Source: Natrinema amylolyticum
GTDB taxonomy: Archaea > Halobacteriota > Halobacteria > Halobacteriales > Natrialbaceae
Direction: 5' to 3'
DNA: 64,000 bases
Assembly (NCBI RefSeq): GCF_020515625.1
Contig: NZ_JAIWPJ010000001.1
Location: 558,001 to 622,000 of the forward strand
A program made the position numbers and the translations under genes. Below, piece by piece: positions 25,839 through 34,853 of the stretch (the stretch's first letter is position 1; every line of letters starts with the position of its first letter). The notes beneath the pieces are model-generated. The model was given only the letters and a program-made list of their open reading frames with translations, made no database searches and was not told where the DNA came from.

Positions 25839-26774
25839 ATGAGTGACGCCGAGGCACCGGCCGACGAGTGGACCCTGCCCGACGACCCCGAGGCCGTTCG
25901 CGAGGCCCTGATCGAGTGGTACGAGGACGACCACCGCGACTTCCCGTGGCGACGGACCGACGATCCCTACGAGATCCTCGTCAGCGAGGTGATGAGCCAG
26001 CAGACCCAACTCGGCCGCGTCGTCGAGGCCTGGGAGAGCTTCCTCGAGCGCTGGCCGACTACCGCCGACCTCGCCGAGGCCGACCGCGCCGATGTCGTGG
26101 GGTTCTGGACGGACCACAGCCTGGGGTACAACAACCGGGCCAAGTACCTCCACGAGGCCGCCGGACAGGTCGAAGACGAATACGGCGGCGACTTCCCCGA
26201 GACTCCCGAGGAGCTACAGGAACTAATGGGGGTCGGTCCGTACACGGCCAACGCGGTGGCGAGTTTCGCCTTCAACAACGGCGACGCGGTCGTCGACACG
26301 AACGTCAAGCGGGTGCTCTACCGCGCCTTCGGCGTTCCCGACGACGACGCGGCATTCGAAGACGCCGCGAGCGAGCTCATGCCAGCGGGGCGCTCGCGGG
26401 TCTGGAACAACGCCATCATGGAACTGGGCGGCGTCGCCTGCGAGCAGACCCCCCGCTGCGACGAGGCCGGCTGCCCCTGGCGCGAGTGGTGTGGTGCCTA
26501 CGCCAGCGGCGACTTCACCGCCCCCGACGTTCCCACGCAGCCGAGTTTCGAGGGGAGCCGCCGGCAGTTCCGCGGCCGCGTGATCGGCACGCTCCGAGAG
26601 TACGACGAACTCGAGTTAGACGCCCTCGGTCACCGCATCCGGGTCGACTACGCGCCCGACGGCGAGTACGGCCGCGAGTGGCTCACGGGCCTGCTGACCG
26701 ACCTCGAGTCGGACGGGCTGGTCGACCTCGAGCGCGGCGAGGACGGCGAACCCGTCGCGCGTCTCCGCCGCTGA
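25839..26774 (+). CDS. mutY: A/G-specific adenine glycosylase MutY
   Basis: A 311-residue HhH-GPD DNA glycosylase that removes adenine mispaired with 8-oxoguanine. Catalytic Glu50 lies in LVSEVMSQQTQ and Asp153 in VVDTNVKRVL, after the helix-hairpin-helix LMGVGPYTANAV. An iron-sulfur cluster is suggested by C201, C207, C212 and C218, though the spacing (5, 4, 5) differs from the usual 6, 2, 5. The C-terminal part is short and haloarchaeal in type rather than a bacterial MutT-like domain. The Met at 25839 starts the conserved region; the frame is open further upstream. Confidence 0.93.
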   Translation: MSDAEAPADEWTLPDDPEAVREALIEWYEDDHRDFPWRRTDDPYEILVSEVMSQQTQLGRVVEAWESFLERWPTTADLAEADRADVVGFWTDHSLGYNNRAKYLHEAAGQVEDEYGGDFPETPEELQELMGVGPYTANAVASFAFNNGDAVVDTNVKRVLYRAFGVPDDDAAFEDAASELMPAGRSRVWNNAIMELGGVACEQTPRCDEAGCPWREWCGAYASGDFTAPDVPTQPSFEGSRRQFRGRVIGTLREYDELELDALGHRIRVDYAPDGEYGREWLTGLLTDLESDGLVDLERGEDGEPVARLRR

Positions 26775-26884
26775 CAATCGGTTCGTTGACTGCTCTCGAG
26801 GCCGAACCGGATTTTGACCGCACCGCTTTTACGGACTCGGGAGCTTCATTCGACAGCGATCTCTGCAATCCCTCGTCGATTTCA

Positions 26885-29146
26885 ATGACAAGCCACTCGT
26901 TCTCGAACCCGGAGCAGGACGCGCTCGATCGATCGTCCATCGAACACGCCAGACGCGGGCCGGTCGAACCGATTCGGGTCCTCTGCGTCGGTTTCGGCGG
27001 CTCTGAGCAGCCCGCCGTTCCCGACCGATTGACGGAGCGAGAGACTGACGTCCGGCTGACGGTCCACGGGGCGTCCTCGAGCGAGGAGGCGCTCGCGGTG
27101 CTCGACGAGAGGGACATCTCGTGTGTCATCAGCGAGTACCGCCTCGAGGGGACCACCGGTCTCGACCTGCTGGAGTCAGTGCGGTCGGTCGAGCCGAAGC
27201 TGCCCTTCATCCTGCTGACCGCGTCCGGTGACGAAGCGGTCGCGAGCCGCGCTATTTCGGCGGGAGTCACCGACTACGTTCGGTGGGACGACGAACGCGA
27301 CGTAGTGGCATCCCTGACGGACCGGATCGAGGACGAGGTCGTGCGCTATCGGGCCGAACTCGAGAGTCGGCGGACGTACCTCGCGCTCGAGACCGCCCAC
27401 GAGGGGATCAGTCTCCTGAACGCGGACGGGAACTTCACCTACGTCAACCGGGAGTACGCCGACCTCTACGGCTACGAGCCCGGTGAGATGATCGGCAACC
27501 ACTGGGAGTCGCTGTACCCGGCGGGCGAAGCCGATCAGGTCCACGAGGAGATTCTTCCGAACGTCCACGAGAACGGACACTGGCAGGGTCACACGACCGG
27601 ACTGCGAGCCGACGGGACGACGTTCCCCGAACTCCACTCGTTGACCGAGACGGACGACGGCGGCCTGGTCTGTGTCGTCCAAGACATCTCCGAGCGCCAG
27701 GAGCGCGAACGGGAACTCGAGCTGTTCCGGCGGCTGCTCGATCACTCCAACGACAGCGTCCTCGTCATCGATCCGGAGACGGGGGCGATACGGGACGTCA
27801 ACGACACGGCGTGTCGACGTCGTGGCTACGCGCGGGAGGAACTGCTCGGGCTCACGGTTCCGGATATCGACACCGAAATGGCCGATCGAAACGCCTGGCA
27901 GTCCCACGTCGCGGAGCTCCGAGCGGCGGGTCAACTGACCGTCGACAGCGCGCACCGGCGGCGAGACGGGTCCACCTTTCCGGTGGAGATCAACGTCTCG
28001 TACGTCGATCTCGAGCGCGACTACGTGCTCGCCATCGCCAGGGACGTCACCGAGCGCCGGAACCGCCAGCGCCGGCTCAGAGAATCGGAACAGCGCTACC
28101 GGACGCTTGCCGAGCACTTCCCGAACGGCATCGTCACCCTGTTCGACGACGACCTCGAGTACACGCTGGCGGCCGGACAGGGATTCGCCGACATTCCCGT
28201 CGACCCGGACGACGTCGAGGGTCATGGTTTCGACGAGCCGTGGGACGAGGCGACGACCGCGGCGCTCGAGCCGGCGGTCCGGGCCGCCCTCGAGGGCGAA
28301 ACTCGATCGGTCGACCTCGAGTACGCCGGCCGGGAGTGGGTCGTTCGTACCGTTCCGATCGCCGACGAACGCGGCGACATCTTCGCCGGGATGACGGTCG
28401 CCCAGGACATCACCGAACGCAAGGAGTACCAGCGCAGACTCGAGGAGACGATTTCGCGACTCGAGGAGTCCAACGAGCGCCTCGAACAGTTCGCCTACGC
28501 CGCCTCGCACGACCTTCAGGAACCGCTCCGGATGGTCTCGAGTTACCTCCAGCTCATCGCGGGGCGCTACGAGGAGTCGTTCGACGACGACGGCAGAGAG
28601 TTCCTCGCGTTCGCGATCGACGGCGCAGACCGCATGCGCGAGATGATCGACGCCCTGCTGGAATACTCGCGGGTCGAGACCCGAGGCGACCCCCTCGAGC
28701 CGGTCGAGCTGGACGCGGTCGTCGACGACGTCCGCGAGGATCTGCGACTCCAGATCGACGAGAGCGACGCCGAGATCGCGGTCGACTCGCTACCCAGAGT
28801 GCGAGGCGACGCCAGCCAGCTGCGGCAGGTGTTCCAAAACCTGCTCTCGAACGCGATCGAGTACAGCGGCGACGAACCGCCCCGGATCGACATCACCGCA
28901 CGGCGCGACGGAGCGGAGTGGATCGTGTCCGTCGCCGACGAGGGAATCGGGATCGATCCCGCCGACCAGGACCGCATCTTCGAGGTGTTCAACCGCCTCC
29001 ACAGCCGCGAGAAGTACGCGGGAACCGGAATCGGACTCGCGCTCTGTGAACGCATCCTCGAGCGCCACGGCGGCGAGATTCGAGTCGATTCCGCCCCCGG
29101 AGAGGGAGCGACCTTTTCCGTCGCGATACCGGCCGCCAACGGCTGA
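26885..29146 (+). CDS. Multi-PAS histidine kinase with degenerate receiver domain
   Basis: A 753-residue soluble kinase. Residues 28-150 form a receiver-like domain in which Glu84 (SEYRLEG) stands where the phospho-accepting Asp should be, and the usual Lys of the KP motif is absent (DYVRWDD). Three PAS regions follow at about 165-275, 280-395 and 400-515. The HisKA H-box carries H542 (YAASHDLQEPLRM). The ATPase domain has an N-box (NLLSNAIEYS), G1 (DEGIGID) and F/G2 boxes (VFNRLHSREKYAGTGIG). No membrane segment appears, so it senses an internal cue. Partners may include the Bat-type regulator at 29618. Confidence 0.9.
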   Translation: MTSHSFSNPEQDALDRSSIEHARRGPVEPIRVLCVGFGGSEQPAVPDRLTERETDVRLTVHGASSSEEALAVLDERDISCVISEYRLEGTTGLDLLESVRSVEPKLPFILLTASGDEAVASRAISAGVTDYVRWDDERDVVASLTDRIEDEVVRYRAELESRRTYLALETAHEGISLLNADGNFTYVNREYADLYGYEPGEMIGNHWESLYPAGEADQVHEEILPNVHENGHWQGHTTGLRADGTTFPELHSLTETDDGGLVCVVQDISERQERERELELFRRLLDHSNDSVLVIDPETGAIRDVNDTACRRRGYAREELLGLTVPDIDTEMADRNAWQSHVAELRAAGQLTVDSAHRRRDGSTFPVEINVSYVDLERDYVLAIARDVTERRNRQRRLRESEQRYRTLAEHFPNGIVTLFDDDLEYTLAAGQGFADIPVDPDDVEGHGFDEPWDEATTAALEPAVRAALEGETRSVDLEYAGREWVVRTVPIADERGDIFAGMTVAQDITERKEYQRRLEETISRLEESNERLEQFAYAASHDLQEPLRMVSSYLQLIAGRYEESFDDDGREFLAFAIDGADRMREMIDALLEYSRVETRGDPLEPVELDAVVDDVREDLRLQIDESDAEIAVDSLPRVRGDASQLRQVFQNLLSNAIEYSGDEPPRIDITARRDGAEWIVSVADEGIGIDPADQDRIFEVFNRLHSREKYAGTGIGLALCERILERHGGEIRVDSAPGEGATFSVAIPAANG

Positions 29147-29617
29147 GAGTCGATCACCGTCGCCGTGACGCTCGCGCGACGGCGGTCGCGTGGGAGCCGG
29201 TAGCGACTGAGCGGTCGCTCAGTTCGCCGGAGAGTCCGTCGAGAAACGGCAAGCGGTGACGGACACCGTGCATTCCCTGTCGGCCAATTTCCAATTAGTG
29301 GCCTGCTGAAAAAAGTAGGCGACCCCACTTGTACCTACCCGGGAATTGCAGGGATTGAGAACGGCGGTACTCGGTACTGGTCGACCGTTGTCGTCGTCTC
29401 CCGGCCGACCGGAAAAATAATACTGAAATTATACTTTCGGGACGGGTCGGAGAAATCTGTGTCCCCGTGTGGCTGCAATGGCGCTTTAGAGCCGCCCGTG
29501 AGACAATAGGTTACTACGACGAACCCTCGAGTGAAAGTGACAGTCACTGGAATTGGGTGGCGGGAAAGGCTACCGGTAACCAAACCCGTCTATACGTCTC
29601 TGTGGTTGATTTCGGTG
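29147..29617. other. Intergenic interval with a shared short motif
   Basis: About 470 bases between the kinase and the Bat-type gene. It contains taggcgacccc near 29316, followed by a sequence resembling that at 4083-4107, downstream of an exported acidic protein. A minus frame at 29335-29583 has no family match. No RNA gene is recognised. Confidence 0.45.
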
Positions 29618-30313
29618 ATGACCACAGTCGTCGAACTCGGGATTTCGGCAGATCGACTCGGACTCGCCCACACGTTCGATCGAGTGTCGGCGTTCGAATT
29701 CCAGATCGGCGGCATGATCGGTGGCTCCCCACCGCTCGTCTGGACGAGCGGCCCGGATCGCGACAGCGTTCGGCGAGCGCTCGAGGCGGATCCGTCGGTC
29801 GACGTGATCGCGAGCGTGGCCGACGACGGTGACACCGCGACCGACGCCGAGACGGAGACCGGCCCGGGAGATCGGTGGCTGTTCCGACTCGAGTTCGGAG
29901 ACGGCGTGAAGCTGTTCGAACAGATCGTCACCGAAAACGACGGTGCGATCCTGACCGCTCGGGGTCGAGAGGGGCGGTGGACGGTGAAACTACTCTTTCA
30001 CGACCGGGAGTCGGTGTCGGCGTGTCACGAACTCCTCGAGCAGTACGAGTTCGGGGCCGACGTCACCCGGATCAGCGGCGTAGACGACCTCGCGAGCGCG
30101 CGGACGCCCCTGACCGAAACGCAGTACGAGACGATCTGTAAGGCCCACGAACTCGGCTACTTCGACGTCCCGCGGGGCGTGACGCTCAAGGAGTTAGCGG
30201 CGGAGCTGGACATCTCACACCAGGCGCTGTCGGAACGGCTCCGCCGGAGTCACGCCGCCCTCGTCAGCGCGGAACTGTCCGATCGAAGCGCACCGATGGA
30301 AATCGATCCCTGA
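29618..30313 (+). CDS. Bat-type transcriptional regulator with HTH_10
   Basis: A 231-residue regulator. The C-terminus (TPLTETQYETICKAHELGYF then VTLKELAAELDISHQALSE) is the HTH_10 domain of bacterioopsin-activator-like proteins. The N-terminal half is the Bat-associated sensing domain without PAS or GAF. Bat relatives activate energy, light or oxygen-response genes. The upstream kinase has the same reading direction, so both may be in one signalling route. The Met at 29618 is chosen because residues before it lack family character. Confidence 0.85.
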   Translation: MTTVVELGISADRLGLAHTFDRVSAFEFQIGGMIGGSPPLVWTSGPDRDSVRRALEADPSVDVIASVADDGDTATDAETETGPGDRWLFRLEFGDGVKLFEQIVTENDGAILTARGREGRWTVKLLFHDRESVSACHELLEQYEFGADVTRISGVDDLASARTPLTETQYETICKAHELGYFDVPRGVTLKELAAELDISHQALSERLRRSHAALVSAELSDRSAPMEIDP

Positions 30314-30727
30314 GAAGCGATGCCGCCTCGACTCGAGTTCGATATCTCAACAGATTTCTCGGTGCGTACCGTCGTTCGATAATTGTCCCTCGTATCTGTA
30401 TGCCGTTTTAACGATATATTTTCATTTCTCGAGTCGAAAAGGGCGTATTTGACCCAATAGATAGCTTTATTGCTGGATATGACAATAGTTTTCTCGTCGG
30501 CGCGGTGCCGACCGATCGACGCGCCGAACGCGCTGCGAACGCCGGTGGATCGCTCGTGCTCAATTACCGATTGCGGTCATTCGTGGCTGTGTGACCGCGT
30601 CACCACTGGACGGCTATTGGGGCACCCCGTGACCCCAGACTCCGTTTTCGTTCGAACGATAGATGTAATACTAGTAACAAGTGCGTAGTTTTATCTGTCG
30701 AACTGAAATACACTTCACAAGAGAGAA
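30314..30727. other. AT-rich regulatory interval
   Basis: About 410 bases, distinctly AT-rich near 30400-30430 (aacgatatattttcattt) and 30660-30720. A TATA-like gttttat at about 30688 precedes the gene at 30728. No credible gene is seen. Confidence 0.5.
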
Positions 30728-31294
30728 GTGATCGGACGAAGCCGGACGAGTACCGTCGACGAGTCCGCTCGAGCGATCGAGCGGGAAACCCCGTCGAATC
30801 TATCGCTAGACGATATCTACCACCTCCTCCAGACGAAACGCCGTCGAGACGTCCTCCGATATCTTCGCGAGGCGGACGGCCCGGTCCGGTTGCGCGAGCT
30901 CGCCGAACAGGTGGCCGCCTGGGAACAGAACACGACGGTCGAACACTTGAGTTCCGACGAACGCCAGCGGGTCTACATCTCCCTGTACCAGTCACATCTG
31001 CCGAAACTCGACAACCACGGGATCGTCGACTACGATAAGGATCGCGGCCGAGTCGAGGCGACCTCGCGGACGTCACAGTTGGACTCGTATCTCGATCCCC
31101 CACGGGCGACGGAGTCGTCCGAACGGTGGCCACAGCGATACGCGGCGACGATCGGCCTCTGTGCGCTGCTGGTCGGCGCGATCGGGGCGGGACGCGTTCC
31201 GATCTCCGGGCTCGTCGGTGCGGGAATCGTGCTCGCCGCGTTTACCACCGTCACGGGCGCGCACGCGTGGTCGACCGGCGTCTTTCGCCGGTAG
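30728..31294 (+). CDS. DUF7344 winged-helix protein with two C-terminal membrane segments
   Basis: A 188-residue protein with a GTG start. Residues about 25-110 form a DUF7344 helix-turn-helix (LDDIYHLLQTKRRRDVLRYL, then RVYISLYQSHLPKLDNHGIVDYD). Two hydrophobic stretches, AATIGLCALLVGAIGAG and GLVGAGIVLAAFTTVTG, anchor it in the membrane. It thus looks like a membrane-bound DNA-binding regulator, a layout repeated in haloarchaea. The soluble paralogue at 46767-47156 lacks the membrane part. GTG is selected because a TATA-like box lies upstream and no in-frame ATG precedes the domain. Confidence 0.85.
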   Translation: MIGRSRTSTVDESARAIERETPSNLSLDDIYHLLQTKRRRDVLRYLREADGPVRLRELAEQVAAWEQNTTVEHLSSDERQRVYISLYQSHLPKLDNHGIVDYDKDRGRVEATSRTSQLDSYLDPPRATESSERWPQRYAATIGLCALLVGAIGAGRVPISGLVGAGIVLAAFTTVTGAHAWSTGVFRR

Positions 31295-31433
31295 TACCTC
31301 GACGACGGCCGCTATCGGACGCGGAAAGAGAGCGAGAACTGAAATTAGAATACGGAACGCGAGCGAGCGACGGCATCGGAATGCGGGACGCGAGCGATAG
31401 CTGCACTCGGACGCGGGAGCCACGCGACGACCG

Positions 31434-31883
31434 TCAGTCGGCGCGGGAAGTGACCCCCGTGTTCGGATCAGCGGTCCGCTCGAGGAGCCGGTGGGCGTGA
31501 ACGGCGACTGAAAAGTCCTGCGGGCTCGGGAGCGCACAGGCGAGCCAGCCGATCGCTGCCGCGGCGACGACCGGCGTCTCGGTCGTCACGTAGCCGGCAG
31601 CGCCCAGTCCGAAGACAGGGATTGCGAGGAGGAACGGGGCGAGCGCTGCGAGTCGAAGCGTCCACGGGGGTTCGCTGCCGGTCGGACGGGGGGTGACGGC
31701 GGCCCAGGGGCGGGTCGTCAGGAGCGCGACGAGTCCGTCGGTCCGCCCGGGAAAATAGGAGACGGAGTACTCGACGCGTGCGAGTCGGAGCACCACTGCG
31801 TGCGTCCACTCGTGAGCCACCAGTCCGATCGCTACCGCGAGAGCGAGCGCACAGCCAGCAACCACCACGTTCGATCCGATCAT
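31434..31883 (-). CDS. Membrane zincin-like protein (DUF3267-type)
   Basis: A 149-residue membrane protein. Residues about 5-22 are a transmembrane helix leading into HEWTH (24-28), a HExxH zinc site. Two more hydrophobic segments follow (RLAALAPFLLAIPVFGLGAAG and PVVAAAAIGWLACAL). A third ligand may be a late Asp or His (FSVAVHAHRLL). This is the layout of small DUF3267/M50-like putative intramembrane metalloproteases. No substrate is known. Confidence 0.8.
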   Translation of the reverse strand: MIGSNVVVAGCALALAVAIGLVAHEWTHAVVLRLARVEYSVSYFPGRTDGLVALLTTRPWAAVTPRPTGSEPPWTLRLAALAPFLLAIPVFGLGAAGYVTTETPVVAAAAIGWLACALPSPQDFSVAVHAHRLLERTADPNTGVTSRAD

Positions 31884-32142
31884 TGGAGACGCGAGATCAC
31901 GGCCGGATGTTCGGTGACCGAAACGCCAGCCATCTCACGCACTCGAGTCGATGAACTACCGGTGGAAGTCCCCCCGCCTGTACTAGTTGTCGTCTTAAGG
32001 CCGGTCCCGTCGGGACCGATGGCTCCGATCGCGACCGTCTTTCCGCCGCGACCTGCCGAGAAACCGTGCCACTACCGGAAACGAGCGGACAGCGGGTGTC
32101 GCTCGGACAAGCGTTAAGTATTGGTGGGTGGTAGCGCGTGGC

Positions 32143-32874
32143 ATGGAACCGACTGAGACGCTCGAGTTCGGTCACGCGGACCGCAAAGAGATCTACGAGT
32201 ACGTCGAGCGGCACGGAGCGGTCGACCCTGAGGAGACCCGAGAGCGCCTCGGACTCGATCCGAGCGGGTTCCGCCACCACGTCGCGATCCTCAAGCGGGA
32301 CAGCCGAATCGAGGAGGAAGACGGGACGCTCAGGGTAACGATCGACGCGGGTGCCGAGGAGGAGTACGTCTCCGAGGACCTCGAGTTCCACATTCGGCCG
32401 GCGCGTCAGGAGGACCTATCGGGGATCGTCGGTGCGATCCGACGGGTCGTCGAGGAGAAGACCTACATCGAGGCCGAGAGCGTCGCCGACGAGATCGACC
32501 ACGAGGAGGCCCTGCTCCGGCACAACGAACTCCAGTCCAGGATGTTCTTCGTCGCCACGGTCGAGGACGAGGTCGTCGGCTGGGTCCACCTCCACGCTCC
32601 CGAGTTAGAGAAGTTGAGTCACACCGCCGAACTCACCGTCGGCGTTCTCGAAGACTACCGCGGCCACGGCGTCGGCTCGCATCTCCTCTCGCGCGGCCTC
32701 GAGTGGGCCGGATCGAACGGCTACGAGAAGGTCTACCAGAGCGTGCCGTCGACCAACGAGGAGGCCATCGCCTTCCTCGAGGAACACGACTGGGAGACCG
32801 AGGCGATCCGAGAGGATCACTACAAACTCAACGGTCACTACGTCGACGAGGTGATGATGGCCGTCGAACTCTAG
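32143..32874 (+). CDS. Fusion of winged-helix-like domain and GNAT acetyltransferase
   Basis: A 243-residue protein. Residues 1-75 resemble an HTH (DRKEIYEYVERHGAVDPEET then GFRHHVAILKR). The GNAT domain at 83-240 shows the acetyl-CoA loop LEDYRGHGVGSHLL. A small-molecule or protein N-acetyltransferase role is likely, with the HTH perhaps sensing DNA or merely structural. A TATA-like gttaagta at 32113-32120 lies 23 bases before the ATG, indicating a leaderless message. Confidence 0.88.
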   Translation: MEPTETLEFGHADRKEIYEYVERHGAVDPEETRERLGLDPSGFRHHVAILKRDSRIEEEDGTLRVTIDAGAEEEYVSEDLEFHIRPARQEDLSGIVGAIRRVVEEKTYIEAESVADEIDHEEALLRHNELQSRMFFVATVEDEVVGWVHLHAPELEKLSHTAELTVGVLEDYRGHGVGSHLLSRGLEWAGSNGYEKVYQSVPSTNEEAIAFLEEHDWETEAIREDHYKLNGHYVDEVMMAVEL

Positions 32875-33128
32875 GAGAGCGTCGTCGAACGCCGTCGAAC
32901 GCGGACCGCGAGGTTCGGTTGTCCGTCGACGAGGAGACCCACACGTCGCCTCGGGCTGACTTGCTTTCCTGCACGGATCTCCAAGAGAGCCTCGGCGAGG
33001 ACGGGCAGCGTCGCACGGCAGTGCGCAGTGCGGCCGTCGGTACTCCTGGCGGCCGGCAGCCGGCGCGAGACCGCCGCGGGATTCGCGGAACCGAAAGACA
33101 ATTCCTGTAGACGGGGCTACGGAACAGC

Positions 33129-34307
33129 ATGCTTTCGATCGCACTTGCCGGGAAACCGAACGCCGGCAAGTCCACGTTCTACACGGCGGCGACGATGGCG
33201 GAGGTAGACGTCGCCAACTATCCCTTCACGACGATCGACGCCAACCGCGGGGTCAGCTACGTCCGGACCGACTGCCCTTGTCTCGAGCGCGACGAGCGCT
33301 GTAACGCCGACAACTGTGAGGACGGCAAGCGCTACGTCCCGGTCGAACTCTTGGACGTGGCGGGGCTCGTCCCGGGTGCCCACGAGGGGAAAGGGCTGGG
33401 CAACCAGTTCCTGGACGAACTCACGAACGCGGACGTGATCGTCAACGTCGTCGACGCCTCCGGCGGCACCAACGAGAAGGGCGAACCCGTCGACATCGGC
33501 GACCACGATCCGCTCGAGGATATCGATTTCATCGAGGAGGAGATGGACCTCTGGCTGGCGGGCATCGTCGAGCGCAACTGGGAGGCGGTCGAGCGCAAGT
33601 CCCGCTCGCCCGATTTCGACATCGACGACGCCTTAGCGGACATGCTCTCCGGCTTCGGCGCGTCGCCCAAACAGATCGCGATGACCCTCCGGGATCTCGA
33701 CTACCCCGACGATCCGATCCAGTGGGAGGACGAACACCGCGAGGCGCTCGCCCGAGACGTGCGCCGCCGGACCAAGCCGATCGTCGTCGCGGCGAACAAG
33801 ATCGACGTCGCGCCCGAGGAGAACGTCGAGCGCCTGCTCGAGCTCGACAAGCCGGTGATCCCCACCACCGCAGAGGGCGAACTCGCGCTCCGCCGGGCCG
33901 CAGACAACGGCCTGATCGAGTACGATCCCGGCGACGAGACGATCGAGATCGGCGACGACGTCAACGACGCCCAGCGCGAGGCCCTCGAGGACCTCGCTGA
34001 CACCATGGCCGAGTGGGACGGCACCGGCGTCCAGACGGCGCTCGATCACGCGGTCTACGACCTGCTCGAGCACCTCACCGCCTACCCGGTCGAGGACGCC
34101 TCGAAGTGGTCCGACGGCAGCGGCAACGTCCTGCCCGACGCCTTCCTGCTGCCCGACGGCTCGACACCAGTCGACCTCGCCTACAGCGTCCACTCCGACA
34201 TCGGCGACGGCTACCTACACGCGGTCAACGCCAAGACAAACCGGGAAATCGGCGAGGAGTACGAACTCGAGGAGGGCGACGTGATCAAGATCGTGAGCAC
34301 GAATTAG
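33129..34307 (+). CDS. OBG/YchF-type GTPase with TGS domain
   Basis: A 392-residue translation-associated GTPase. G1 is GKPNAGKST (8-16), G2/G3 region DVAGLVPGAHEGKGLG and G4 ANKIDV. A C-terminal TGS domain ends with GDVIKIV. The middle carries the archaeal MMR_HSR1_C helical part. Cysteines in DCPCLERDERCNADNC form a cluster within the G domain, of unknown purpose. The family binds ribosomes and nucleotides. A T-rich tract follows the stop. Confidence 0.92.
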   Translation: MLSIALAGKPNAGKSTFYTAATMAEVDVANYPFTTIDANRGVSYVRTDCPCLERDERCNADNCEDGKRYVPVELLDVAGLVPGAHEGKGLGNQFLDELTNADVIVNVVDASGGTNEKGEPVDIGDHDPLEDIDFIEEEMDLWLAGIVERNWEAVERKSRSPDFDIDDALADMLSGFGASPKQIAMTLRDLDYPDDPIQWEDEHREALARDVRRRTKPIVVAANKIDVAPEENVERLLELDKPVIPTTAEGELALRRAADNGLIEYDPGDETIEIGDDVNDAQREALEDLADTMAEWDGTGVQTALDHAVYDLLEHLTAYPVEDASKWSDGSGNVLPDAFLLPDGSTPVDLAYSVHSDIGDGYLHAVNAKTNREIGEEYELEEGDVIKIVSTN

Positions 34308-34312
34308 TACGT

Positions 34313-34330
34313 CTATTTTCTCTTGTTTTA
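34313..34330 (+). terminator. T-rich terminator after the GTPase gene
   Basis: The sequence ctattttctcttgtttt begins about six bases after the stop codon. Such a T-run is the typical archaeal termination signal. Confidence 0.45.
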
Positions 34331-34507
34331 ACTGAGTGCGGTGATCAGTACAACTGAAACAGTTATCGTGGCTACCGTCATTCATTCACCTCAGATTTGA
34401 CTGAATCTGGTGCTCAGTATCCGCGTTTACTGAGTACTCATCCAGAGGAGTTCCCCCAAAGATAGCAGGAGGTGACGTTTTGTATCCGGCCTCTGCTACC
34501 TGGTACC

Positions 34508-34669
34508 ATGGGGAATAATTCGAAGTCAGAAGATTCCGACGAAGAAGGTCTTGACGCTGCGAAAGACGAGATAGATGAAGAACCAGAGCCTGGGCTTGGT
34601 CCAGGCGCTGATGGCGATGAGGAAGACGCAGAGAGGGACTCGGAAACCAACGCCGAGAACGATAATTAA
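34508..34669 (+). CDS. Possible small acidic hypothetical protein
   Basis: A 53-residue frame, MGNNSKSEDSDEEGLDAAKD then DEEPEPGLGPG, almost wholly hydrophilic and acidic. The composition fits a halophile protein, and an AT-rich stretch precedes its ATG. There is no domain. The lower GC of the surroundings and the short length leave it uncertain. Confidence 0.35.
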   Translation: MGNNSKSEDSDEEGLDAAKDEIDEEPEPGLGPGADGDEEDAERDSETNAENDN

Positions 34670-34853
34670 CGCCTCTGCATAGAGCATTGCTGTACGGATA
34701 TTTCTACCACATCTGAGAGTCACTGGGGTGTTCAGTCCGCATCCGTAGTGATCGCGAAAGTCAGTCGGGAATAGATTGGAAAACGGGTGTCGAACACAAT
34801 AGCGGACTCCGACAGCGGACGGGAGTCGTGTGGAAGCCGAATTTGCCGGCCGC

